64,000 bases of DNA. It comes from Carnegiea gigantea (lineage: Eukaryota > Streptophyta > Magnoliopsida > Caryophyllales > Cactaceae). The notes beneath the pieces are model-generated. The model did no database searches. It was not told where the DNA came from and saw nothing but the letters and a program-made list of their open reading frames with translations. The position numbers and the translations under genes were made by a program. The first letter of the stretch is position 1. Each line of letters starts with the position of its first letter. The stretch is taken from contig JAKOGI010000120.1 in NCBI GenBank assembly GCA_029747015.1, positions 496,001-560,000 of the forward strand, read 5' to 3'. Positions 1 to 16,210 of this stretch are shown one piece after another.

Positions 1-2512
1 CTACAATATGATCAATGAATCGATGAACAGTGATGATGAGAAGTATGTCAGTGAATCAGAGAGTCCCTCTGGAAAATCTCAATCCAGTGATGGTTCATCA
101 CAGGCAAAGCTCCAAGGGAAGGTACAATCTAATTTAGAAGTTGGAAGAAAAGCTAAAATAAGGGAATCTTTTGAAGAGGGGGATCCAGGTAAGAGAAGGA
201 GGATTCTTATCCAGTTGAATCAGTTCCGAGCAGTCCCCCAGGCATTCTGGCCATACTGGGTTTACCAGATGTTTGATTCCTTCGCATTAGCTCAAAAGGC
301 AGCAGGTATCCTGTGTCCTTTTTTTTTTTTTCTTTTCTCCTTTGTTCTTCAATGTGGTTTATCCATTTTGCTCATGCATTGATCAATTATTAGGTCGTAG
401 TGGACCTTGGCTGAGAAGTCCAGTAGTGTGCAAATTAATAGTTTGCTGATTGAGTGTTTAGATTGGTCTCTTTAGAGTTCACATGCTGAGTCCCATATAT
501 GTTGATATCTCAGCAGACAGTATTTCCTTTGTGCAGTGTGAACACACTAGATGGCTGGAAGATTTGGTTTGAAAATCAGAGTATTTATTGATGGTGGCTA
601 ACCTCTTTTTAAGACACATTTCTTTTGTGTAACTGACTTTCAAATTGCTTCACTTTTGCCTATGAGAAAAGTGTAGCGCATTAAGAGTGGCGGCACCTTT
701 TTCTTTATGTTTGTTATTTGACATATGGGTAATTTTCAACTGCTTTCTGGATATATGTATTCTTACAATCCTTGATTTTGTCAATAATTCTTCCTGTGGT
801 ATTGCTGGAGGAATATGGTCTTCTGTTGACATGCTTTTGCCTGGACTAGTGACTTTTTGTATGCTAGCACTGAAGGAAGAGTGGGAGTTTAGTTTTTCCT
901 GTGAATGACACTCCGCTGAGATTTGCTCTTCAAATTGCCACCATATTCATGAACAACCTTTCTGCATATTTTTTGCCATGATTGACCCGGAATATCTCCT
1001 GCTATTGTGGCAAATTTACCATACCGTGCAGTTGCGAGGAACTTTTTTGGTTCCGCTGCAGAGGATCTTTGAATAGAAAGGTTGGAGTTGTGAAATTAGA
1101 TAGTTGCTGTGTGCGATTCTTTTTCTAAAACCGGATGTAAAATGTGACTGGAGTTCTGAGTAGGTTAGGGTGAAATTATGGTTTCTTAATGGCTGCTTGC
1201 TTGAATTGTGCAGATATGTGGAAGCAGATAGTAGGAGCACCAAGTATGGATGGTTTTGTGAGAAAGCCAGATTTATTATCTTTCTATATTGGTAGTAAAA
1301 GTCCTGTCTCTGAGTCTACAAGACAGGAGCTGCTCGAAATTAATGGAACCTCCTATAGATTGCGGCGAGAGATTGAATTACTTGAAGGTTTTGACCGGGT
1401 GAGGTGTAAAAACTGTCAGGTACTGCTGAATCTGTCCCCTTTTTTCTTTGCCCTTTTTTTGGGGGGGGGGGTGGTGCTGGGGGTGGCTGGGATGATGGTG
1501 CTTTTACGGTTCAAGATTGATCCAAAACTGCAGATGCATTTTAAGAATTGACATGTTTAATGCCCCCACCCACACCCCCAATTATGGTTTTGCACATGAC
1601 ATTTTTGCCTGATCAGATTTTTATTCCTGCACAGACTGTAATTGCAAAGCGAAGTGATATGTTGGTAATGTCTACTGAAGGGCCTCTTGGTGCATACGTC
1701 AACCCAGGTGGTTATGTGCATGAGATAATGACTTTTTACAAAGCCAATGGTTTGGCCCTTATAGGTCGGCCTACAAAAGAGTACAGCTGGTTTCCTGGGT
1801 ATGTTGCCTGCAGTTGCGCATTGCACATCATAGTTGTGCTTATAAATTATCTCAGAATTCATCTCCTTATTAGCAAAGCTTTATTGTGCTTGAATGATGG
1901 AACTGAGAGGGAATATGAATATATCTTCCGGTAGAAGTTGTCATACACATGTATGTCCATGGTCTTTTTCTTATTCCCCCCCCCCCCCAAATAAAAAAAA
2001 TTGTGGTTGTCCATATTCTCTGTAGAAGTCATTATACATTTCCAGTTTCTGGGAAGTAGTCTATATGCTATTTAATCTAGGATTAAATAGTAACAAGCTT
2101 TTTGCACTTCAGGGTTATGGCTGTTTACATCTTAACACCCCCCCGGTGCCCGGGGGGACCAAAAAGAAGGAAAAAACCCGCCCCAAAACCCAAAAGCACA
2201 CATCCTGCATTCCTGCTAAGAGCAAGATGCCACAGTATTCGTTTGGTTAGGTGTGGTCTGTAGCTATGTGTGTCAGTTGTTCGTGTATAGAATTTCTTGG
2301 TGGTGGTTTGTGCCCTTTGTGTAAAATTCTAGTTAGCCTGATTTCATGAGCAACTTCCATGCCACATGTTGTGCAGGTATGCATGGACTATTGCAAACTG
2401 TGCTACCTGTGAGAGGCATATGGGTTGGCTGTTCACAGCTACTAACAAGAGGCTGAAGCCGAGATCTTTCTATGGGATTCGAAGTTCTCAGGTTGCTGAT
2501 GACACACGTTAA
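1..2512 (+). CDS. CRBN: Cereblon-like protein (plant CRBN), 3' part of gene
   Basis: This is the C-terminal part of a cereblon homologue, the substrate receptor of a CUL4-DDB1 ubiquitin ligase; the 5' part lies before the window. Exons are 1-305, 1214-1419, 1635-1798 and 2377-2512 (stop TAA 2510-2512). Every junction is GT/AG and the frame stays open. The first visible exon has an acidic Ser-rich stretch, then the FWPYWVYQMFDSFALAQKAA segment at the end of the Lon N-terminal-like region. The next exon reads on as DMWKQIVGAPSMDGFVRKP. The last exons encode the CULT domain: zinc ligands in RCKNC and NCATC, and the three pocket tryptophans in EYSWFPGYAW and HMGWLF. Intron 2 holds a T7G11 homopolymer tract. 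The identity is near certain from the CULT signature. The true start cannot be seen; the ATG at position 8 is probably internal. Confidence 0.93.
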
Positions 2513-4105
2513 GTTTTATTTGAACCCATCTTTGTGAATCTCTCTGTTGCATCCTTGCTTGTGTAGGTAAGTTTGTAAAACGTTCAGATATACATGCGAT
2601 AGCTTTTTCTCGTCTGCAAGGGTACCGTCAGATGGCTTTGAAGAATACTGTAAAAGTAATTTCCTTTGCAATAGATTTGTTAAGCGAGCTCTTGCTTTGT
2701 TTCTCTTTACCCTTTGTTGCCAGTTTCTGTGGTCAGTCCTAGCAGTTTGTCCATTCAGATGTAATAGTCACTCCAGGGGCCTCGTCTTCCATCTGAATTG
2801 TTCAGCAGAAGTAGGATGGTTCCTCCTTGCCTACTTTTAGCGCTTGTTCTAAAAACACACCAGAAGTGTTCTACTGGTATTTAAACCTTCGCCCTTGTGA
2901 GCTCAAAATGGCACTTGGAAGGTGAATTGATCCCCCGTATTCCCCTTGCATGCCTCCGAACACTATCCCACAGTATGCCCACTTACTTTGTGGGGCCTTT
3001 AGATGGATCATTCCTACCCTTGTCCCCTCCTCCCCCCCCCCCCCCCCCAAAAAAAAGGGGGGGGCATATGTGGATCAGGATGGGCCTCTCTGGAATGAGA
3101 TTGTTCCATTTGTAAGTTAACCAAAAAAGGTGGACCACTCTTGGGCTGGGGGTTGGGTGTTCTTTTTGGGGAGTTTTTTGGGGTGGGGGGGGGGGTTGGG
3201 GGGCCGGGCGTTCCTCATGTGGCTGTGATATCTGAGCTGTCTTTCGGGCATATCGATGTTTTCAGGCTGAATCGATTGCCACAAACTATCCTCGGTGGAG
3301 TCCACACCAGGCTGCTGTTTGTTGAAGAAGAATTCATTTTACCATGTCAAATTATGGCGTCTAGTTGTTCCAGACCATTCGAAATGGTATTTTGATTTCT
3401 TCTTTTATGTGCTGTCTGACTTTGCTTCGTGGAAGTCGGACCTAAGCTAGTCCCAACTCCCAACTAGAGGAGATGCTTCTAAATGCTGGATTTGAGTTGG
3501 ATATCCATCTTTATCCCCTCCCCCCCCAGTTGCCATAAAACCCTGAAAATCCTAATGAAAGGTCCTCAGGCAATTACCCCCTTTCCCTTGTCCCTTTCCG
3601 TTTTATTTGTGTCATCTATGGCTTGCAGAGTTTGCCTTACAGTAACAGGTGGGGACAAAAATAAAATCATATCTGCACTTGCAGGGCAGGTGGACATATT
3701 GATGTTCACTCAGAATCTCTAAGTGGGTGAGATGCAAAGTTGCAAACCAAATAAGGCGTAACATTTTAAGTCTCTTTTTATCATGTGAAATGGTTGGTGG
3801 GAACCAAAATTGAATGGAGTTTAATATAAGAGAAAATGCCATAATTATTTATCCTTTGCTATGACCTACTGATGTTGACTGGCCATTGTATTCCTTCCTT
3901 CCGTTTCCGGCCGTCAGAAGTAGGTTGGACTTTGAAGAGTTGATAGTGTAGATACTCCTGCACTAGCTATTACCTTCCCTAGGCCATTACTGATAAATAA
4001 ATGGCCTCCCTACACCTTATGTTTGTGCTCCAAACAACCTCCCCCCCCCCCCCCCCAAAAAAAACCCCCCTAAAAAGGAAAGAGAGACAAAGAAGGCATA
4101 TATTT
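2513..4105. other. CRBN 3' flank with homopolymer tracts
   Basis: This stretch follows the CRBN stop and has no convincing coding region. The first few hundred bases are probably 3' UTR. It holds a C/G-rich patch at about 2136-2215, a composite C17-A8-G8 tract at 3032-3064, a G-rich patch at 3140-3206 and a C16-A8-C6 tract at 4041-4070. Short open frames over the runs come from the homopolymers. Confidence 0.5.
3032..3064. repeat. Composite homopolymer C17-A8-G8
   Basis: Seventeen C are followed directly by eight A and eight G. The C and G runs can pair as a short hairpin with an A loop. The region 3140-3206 just downstream has several G runs on the + strand and could form a G-quadruplex. 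Confidence 0.8.
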
Positions 4106-4416
4106 GGAGTCTGTTCTTTTCGTTGGGAAATATGGGTTGAAAAATGGGTAAAGTTGGTTGAGATTAGTTGAAGTGGGAAGAAGTTAGTATTTTTTTGTTG
4201 AAGTTGGTTGAAGTAGGTCGAAGTTCAAAAAAGTTTGTGTATTTTTTTTTATGTGATGGGTTGAAGTTGATATTTTTTTTGTTGAAATGGGTTGAAGTAT
4301 GTTGAGGTTGGTTGAAGTTTGATTGAAGTGGGTTGAAGTTGAAATTTTTTTGTTAAAGTTGGTTGATGTAGGTTGAAGTTGGTAAATTAAGATTTACCAA
4401 TGAAAAGAACAGGTCC
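4106..4416. mobile_element. MITE-like element with GGTTGAAGT minisatellite core
   Basis: A 0.31-kb element has terminal inverted repeats. CTGTTCTTTTCGTTGGGAAA starts at 4111, and its partner ends at 4412 and reads CTGTTCTTTTCATTGGTAAA on the minus strand. Over 21 positions 19 match. The interior is a degenerate minisatellite built on GGTTGAAGT and GTTGAAGTTG units with T-runs. No transposase is encoded. The outer border and target-site duplication are not certain. A diverged relative in the opposite orientation lies at about 8470-8775. Confidence 0.65.
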
Positions 4417-5542
4417 TTAGTGTATGGCAGGTTTTAATTTTAAATGCTAGATTATCGAATAGATTATATTGGAGGGCTAAAGTTATGGTTTTTGAACTTT
4501 GTTATTACGAAGTCCAATTATGAATATCAGAATGGTTTTTCATATTTTTGAGCAACTATGTATGAGTTTATTAACTTGATTAAGGCCCTGTTTGTATTTG
4601 GTTATGACTTGTTAAAAAACAAAATTCAGTAATTATATTATGCTTGTTAAAAATAATATACTTGCTACAATAGTAGCACCATGTAAAAGGAACTTGTTAA
4701 AATTGTATCATACATATGATAGTGTTCACACCCATTTATCATGTATGTAAATATTTTTTTTACATATATTTGTCATATAAATAATTTTTAATGTGTAAAT
4801 GCTAATGTGCTTTGTGGGAATATGTATTCTTAAAAAGTGTGATATAGGCTTTAAAGTTGTATTGAGTAGGAAGAGTTTCCTACAATAATATGTCACATTG
4901 GTGTAAGATAAAGTTTCAAGCATGGTCATGATGTCAATGGTATATATGCTAGAAGTTATAATTAGTTGATCACTTAATTGAAGTTAATTGAGGTTCATAG
5001 TTGAATTTCACAAATATGCAAGGGATTTGGTTCAATTTTGTCCGAATAGAATAGAATGGGGAATGATTGTAGTACATATGTGAATGGTTTTTGATTCTTA
5101 TTCTAGTTTGGTTCAATTTAGAAATGAATTTCATGTAAGATAAAATGATATCTAAAGGTATGTGTTTATAGTCGTGTTTGGCAAGTAGATGTCAGTTGTG
5201 AGCTATTGGCATTAGTTGTTATTTGTAAGCTGTTTGGAGAAATTTTTTTTGCTGAAATTAGTTGTTTTGGACAAAATTGTGAGGTAAAAAACTAATTCTC
5301 CAAAAAGCTCTTCTAAAAAGTTCATGGAACTTTTTAGTAAAATCCAAAAATTGGGAGAGATTTGGTAAAATTCATGCCTCATGGTTTGCCATTCAATCCC
5401 AAAAGCGAATTCGCAGGTAAAAAAACCAACCAAACATAAAGTATGAAAACATTTGATGCCATTGCCATGCCTGAATTTGGAAAACCTTGAATCAAGTGGG
5501 AGTGTCTGCTTACCCCAAAAAAAGCAGCAAATAAAACATTAC
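4417..5542. other. AT-rich intergenic DNA
   Basis: I see no gene here. At about 5170-5440 the sequence starts with CGTGTTTGGCAAGTAG and ends with ACCAACCAAACAT, which are loosely inverted. It could be an old hAT-type MITE, but the inverted repeats are short and imperfect. The rest is simple AT-rich spacer. Confidence 0.4.
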
Positions 5543-5545
5543 TAA

Positions 5546-5929
5546 GAGCAAAAGCAGTGGTGGGCCAAAAAATTGGCTCACCGGTAGGGGCCTATCATTA
5601 TCACATCAACTCTCTCCCTAACTTTTTGCCTCACAAGTCTTACCTTCTTCAATGATTGGCTCATCATTGTGGCTCACCAATAAAATAATACCCATAGACC
5701 CACACTCTAATATACAACTACTTTTTAAGAATCCAAAAATAAAACAAAAAATTAATAAAGCAACAAAAAAACAACCAAAAAAAAAAAGAAAAAGGGGCTG
5801 GGGGATGGCTTGCTGCCCGCAGCCACCCCGCGGGCCAGGCCTCCCAAGTCAGCCAATGCACAGAAGGCAGCCAAAATTCTGCTCGCCCGCTTAATTTCTT
5901 GCCCCGCGGGTAGTACGTTACACATGCTC
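5546..5929. mobile_element. PIF/Harbinger-like MITE, GAGCA termini
   Basis: A 384-bp element starts with GAGCAAAAGCAGTGG and ends with a segment whose minus strand reads GAGCATGTGTAACG. It is flanked by TAA at 5543-5545 and 5930-5932, the 3-bp target-site duplication of PIF/Harbinger elements. The left half is AT-rich; the right half has GC-rich palindromic segments around 5800-5915. No transposase frame is present. The short termini leave the superfamily uncertain. Confidence 0.5.
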
Positions 5930-5932
5930 TAA

Positions 5933-6280
5933 TATCTTTTACACGGTTCACCGGGTCCATACGTTAAATGAAGACGTAAAGCAAAATATGGCCCCAGAAA
6001 ACTTAGCAGAAGTTATTTTGAGAGATGTACATCACATGACATGTACGTTGTGCTAATCAAGGAGAAAGGCCAACTTTCAAGGGCTTAGAATGGACTTTCG
6101 GTTGTGCACAAGTTTACTGATATGATTGTTTTGTCTTTTAACGTGTATGATCTATCACATATATATTGCATTATACAAAGTACGGTTCCAAATATCAAAA
6201 TAATGCCATTACTCTAAAAAATCTAACATGTAAATCTCTATTTTTTTATGAATATATTGTATGAAATGCTATTATTAACT

Positions 6281-6326
<46 letters not shown>

Positions 6327-7147
6327 TTTAATTATTGGATGAGATGTTCATTTGATCTAAAAGGATATTGCATTCAAAACTCAAAATATGTAGAGATGTT
6401 ATCTTGGAGCCATAAAATGGATCATAGAATAAAAAAATGACAAAAAAACAAAAGGACAGACAATTCGTGACGTCAAACGGAAAAAATGTGAGTCTCACAA
6501 AATGCACCAAATTTGTCACTTTGAATTAGCAGTCTCAACCCCCTCCCATCGGTTTCAACACTAGTGCAAGTGTAATTGGTTTTTAGCACACAAAATCTAC
6601 AACTCTCAGTGGATGCCGTGGATGATTAAATGGAAATTCAATTGAGCGACCTTGAACGTTTCGTTTGCCATTTCTATCGTATCTTTAATTTTTTTTAACT
6701 TTTTTAAATGGCGTCCTTGTATTTTACAAAAATTATTCCTCTGTTACTAACGCCTGTAAATACTAATTGAAATGACTAAAGTAGTCTTAATATCAATCTC
6801 GCTCTTTCTCTAACCCTCTTTTCTCTTCCGCTTTCTTTCTTTAACCCCTCTATCTTGTTGAGCCTAAAACTCAACATTTTGGGTTAGGCCCATCATTTTG
6901 GGACAAAAAAGGATATAAGGGTAATTTTGTAATATGAATTATTTCAACATCCACCGCAATAATAAGTCAAATTTAACGTGCCACATCATCGTATTGTTCA
7001 TGTAATACATATAGACAAAACTAAGAGATGATCTTGTAGAGAAAGTTTGAAAAATTAAGATCAATTAGATGTTGTCGAAGTTCAAGGTCACCAAATGTAA
7101 TTTCCCATTAAATAAGTTATTTATGACATTAATATGGTTTATGATCT
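5933..7147. other. AT-rich intergenic DNA with a (TA)n microsatellite
   Basis: No gene is seen. A TA-dinucleotide microsatellite of about 38 bp lies at 6286-6323. The remainder is AT-rich spacer. Confidence 0.5.
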
Positions 7148-7850
7148 TTACGATATAATTAACTGATTGAGTTGGATGTGAATATGAGGGATAGCAATAA
7201 ATAGCATGATAGCAAAGGTATAACCGTCTGATATGTACTTGAATATACAAATAAGAAGTTGCTGTGTTGGTAACAACTCTTTGCATTTTGCTCTTGCTAC
7301 TTTCAATATTTTTTTTTTTTTTTTTAACAATGATAAATGGTAGATAGATAGTTGTGAGATGACTCTTCTCATAAGAGTGCATTTAAGCACGTCATCAGAA
7401 AGAATTGCCCCAAAAAAGGTAGAAAAACAAAATTCAGAGGAGAATGAATATGTAATAGAATTACCCAATTTTGACAGACAGTCTGCTGCCATATTTACCT
7501 CCCGAAAAATGTGGTTGATGACAATTTGAGTAGCTTGGTTCAACCAAGTGTGAATGTCTTTAATGATATTGCATATTTGCCAAGGGTTCTCGATGTTTTC
7601 TTTTGGTGCTTCAATCGCAATTTGGTCATCGCCTTGCGCAACAAGCTTATCAAAATTTGTTTGAATTGCTGAAGAGACTCCATCTCTAAGAACTCTTACT
7701 TCCGCCACCATAAGAGATGTATGCCGATATTATGCTGCTGCTTCTTTAGTTAGCTTGCTCATCCAATCACGAAGAAAAAATCCGTCTGTTGCTGAAGAGT
7801 TGGTAAGTGATTCGTCATAATTGATTTTAACGTATTCCTGAGAGGGGGTC
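7148..7850 (-). pseudogene. LINE-derived RNase H (RVT_3) remnant
   Basis: On the minus strand the conceptual protein shows the plant RVT_3 RNase H-like pattern. About 7850-7720 gives KINYDESL and FFLRDWMSK, and a stop follows before the next segment. From 7711 down come AEVRVLRDGVSSAI, NIIKDIHTWL, VINHIFREVNMAADCLSKLG and a non-conserved tail. This domain sits at the C-terminal end of L1-type plant LINE polyproteins. No reverse transcriptase is nearby, so it is a 5'-truncated, decayed copy. The AT-rich flanks and a T-run at about 7311-7325 show no clear tail or duplication. Confidence 0.7.
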
Positions 7851-7859
7851 CCCACTTAC

Positions 7860-8469
7860 AAAGTGGCAAGAAATCGGAAGAGAGATCGTCAGAAGAAAAT
7901 CCTTAGAATGATAATCAACCAACATACAAATTCAGATTCTCCATTCTACACTTTTTTTTTTTGCGTGAATCACGCATGCGAATTTCTAAATATAGAGGCT
8001 TGTTTAGCGCGCTTATATGGTACAGATTAATTACCTACACGATATGCTAATAAAGCTGACTTAAAATAAGATATAAATGATTATATTTAAAATCTCCGCT
8101 TATGATATAACATTATTTCTCTCCAACTTGCACATTAAAAAAATATGACGTTTGGAGATATAAAGCTACATTTTCATATTCTCTTACCTTGAAATGGGTA
8201 GGGAGACGAACTAGAACCCGACCTACACCTGATCTACCTAATTCATATATTAGAGTGTACTTGTCATACGAAGAATCATTGGTTGAAATCCAATATAATA
8301 ATTGCAAAAGTTTGTCCCGAACTAATTCCTAATTATGATTTGTAAGGTTTGACCTAACAAAACCTTGAGGAAATTTGAAATTTTTCGAATTTCAATGGGG
8401 TAATTTTTTCTCAATCGAATTATATTTATTTCGAATTCAAACTATACTGTTGTTCCAAGAATTGATTTA
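7860..8469. other. Intergenic DNA, nothing recognised
   Basis: AT-rich spacer between the LINE remnant and the minisatellite element. I saw no coding pattern, RNA gene or repeat structure. Confidence 0.4.
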
Positions 8470-8775
8470 TATGTGTAATTCTTTTCGTTGGTAAATTCAA
8501 ATTTATCAATCTCAACCAACTTCAACCTGCATTGACCCACTTCATGAACTTCAATTAAAAAAAATCAATTTTAATCAAGTTCAACTCACTTCAACCCACT
8601 TCCTACTGTTTTAATCAACTTCTATCCATCATAAAAAATTAAAAAAAAAATTCAAACCACTTCAACTCACTTCAATAAAAAAAATTCATTTTAATCTATT
8701 TTAATTCACTTTTATCAATCTTAACTAATTTTATCGATTTATCAACTTATATTTTCTCAAAAAAAATAGGCCCAT
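8470..8775. repeat. Diverged inverted copy of the GGTTGAAGT-core element
   Basis: It begins near ATTCTTTTCGTTGGTAAATT, matching the terminus of the element at 4106-4416. It is filled with ACTTCAACCCACTTC and AACTTCAACC units, the reverse complement of that element's core. The far end (AAAAATAGGCCC) is degraded. It is probably a second family member in the opposite orientation. Confidence 0.5.
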
Positions 8776-9238
8776 AATTCTAGCAATCTAAACACAAGAA
8801 GTTTAAACATTTCGCGTTGAGTGCGGCACCACTGTTAGTGGGTGGCGCCCAACCCAACGCGGTTTGGAGACCTTGAATCCAAATCTCGCTTCTTTCTGTC
8901 TCCTGTCCACAAACGTTGGGCGCGCAGTTCTCCTCTCACCAGCAATAAACAAATGATTGTCACCAACTCTAAATCTACGAGGAAATGATGTCACTAGACA
9001 AACCCCATTTTCTGGCAATTTCACATTTCTTTATCCCCCCCCCCTGTATTTGTTCAAACTCATGTCGCCACGTCTTTTGCCTACTTCAATTTTTTCGCCT
9101 TTTTTTCCCCTTCGAACCTTTGACGGACCAGAAAGACTATTATTAACGAAAATAATAAAATGATTTCCTTGTTTTGACATTTCTCGGCCTTTTCTAACGA
9201 AAATCAACGCTTTTCTATCAACGTCGTTCTGCTCTGCC

Positions 9239-9244
9239 TATAAG
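9239..9244 (+). promoter_or_regulatory. Possible TATA box of the NADP-malic enzyme gene
   Basis: TATAAG lies about 170 bp before the chosen ATG at 9408. Transcription would start near 9270, giving a leader of about 140 nt. It is chosen by position and sequence only. Confidence 0.4.
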
Positions 9245-9407
9245 AACAGACCCCTTTACCCTTTCATAGTTCATCATCACAGAAAGAGCAAATCGTAGCA
9301 TCTGGGTGTGTTTTTGTTTTCTGGGTTTTTGTTGGGTGTTTCTGTTTTTGTAGAGGTGGTGGGTGAGGTTGCAGGGAGGAAAGAGAAAGAGGGTAATCAG
9401 CGGAGTG

Positions 9408-15045
<5,638 letters not shown>

Positions 15046-15583
15046 GAACTTGGAATTTTTTGTCAGAAATTCGTTGTAGTTTTGGATCTTACAGCTCCTT
15101 GGGCTTCCTGTCCTGAAGATGTCATTTTGCATTCTTTTGCATTCTTCACCTTGGCTTGTCCTCCTGCATTTATTTGGTTTTGCTGTTTGTAGAGTTTTAT
15201 AGTTTGCTCCATATCCTTGTAGATCAATGTATAAAACTTTTCCATAGCTTCATAAATTCCTGCTAGTTCAGTTTGAATTTGATTGACCAAATTAGATGAT
15301 TTGGTCAAGTTTTATCATCTTTTCAATTGATTATCTCTTCCTGTTATTTAGTAGGAATATATATGGTTGCTTATGTGTAATACTGTCATTACATGAATTG
15401 CGACTCATTACCCGAATTCGGTCCGATTTGGCATCATGTAGCTGAGCCTCAAAATGTGAAGGCAATGAACGTTGTTGGTAAGTAGATATCTTGATAACAT
15501 TGTTAACACATACAATACATTATCAGGATTTACAATCATATTATGTGACATTTTCATGTCAATGTAACTTAATATTGAAAGCT
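15046..15583. other. NADP-ME 3' flank
   Basis: Probable 3' UTR followed by AT-rich spacer. No further gene is seen before the tandem repeat at 15584. Confidence 0.45.
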
Positions 15584-16210
15584 CTACTTGACTAGATAAA
15601 GTATTGAACCAGGTTTGGTTTTAAGATTATGGGTTGTTGACTAATTTACTCAAACTATAAAATAGATTCATCAGACCATGACCCATGTATCAGTCTACTT
15701 GACTATATAAAGTATTGAACCAGGTTTGGTTTGAAGATTATGGGTTGTTGACTAGTTTACTCTAACTATAAAATAAATTTGACTGAACTTATCAGACCAG
15801 TTAGACCTATGAATCAGTCTACTTGACTAGATAAAGTATTGAACAAAGTTTGCTTTTGGGATTATGGATTGTTGGCTAGTTTACTTTAACTATAAAATAA
15901 ACATGACTTGACTTATCAGACAACTTGGAATCAACCTCTCTACGGGTAGGGATGTTGGTAAAGGTAAGGTTGCTTGCATCTGGATCTCCCCAGATCCCAC
16001 GAAAGCGGGACCTACACTGAGATGTGTTGTTATTATTGTTGTTGTTGTTGACTTATCAGACCACTTAAACCCAAGAAATAGTCTACTTGACTAGATAAAG
16101 TATTAAACCAAGTTTGGTTTTAAGGTTATAGGTTGTTGACTAGTTTATTCTAACTATAAAATAAACCTGACTAAACTTATCAGGCCACCTGAACCCATGA
16201 ACCGGTCTAA
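15584..16210 (+). repeat. Four-copy tandem repeat, ~111-126 bp unit
   Basis: CTACTTGACTAGATAAAGTATT recurs, with small changes, at 15584, 15695, 15819 and 16083. Each is followed by GGTTGTTGACTAGTTTACT-like and ACTATAAAATAAA segments and by ACTTATCAGACC. Spacings are 111, 124 and 264 bp. The last is long because a LINE fragment (15927-16047) sits inside; without it and one target-site copy the spacing is about 125. Confidence 0.85.
15927..16047 (+). mobile_element. 5'-truncated RTE LINE 3' end with 19-bp TSD
   Basis: This 121-bp segment is the 3' end of the LINE family seen in full at 24543-27935: GGAATCAACCTCTCTACGGG at the start, GATCCCACGAAAGCGGGACC, and a TTG-repeat tail. It is flanked by TTGACTTATCAGACAACTT (15908-15926) and TTGACTTATCAGACCACTT (16048-16066), a 19-bp target-site duplication with one mismatch. 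It landed inside the tandem repeat. Confidence 0.9.

Noticed and set aside
3141..3395. Gly-rich 84-codon frame at 3141-3395
   Set aside because: It is created by G-runs. It has no promoter or conserved motif and is non-coding.
9363..9407. N-terminal extension of NADP-ME starting at 9363
   Set aside because: The codon at 9363 is GTG, not ATG. The first ATG in frame is at 9408 and gives the usual cytosolic length.
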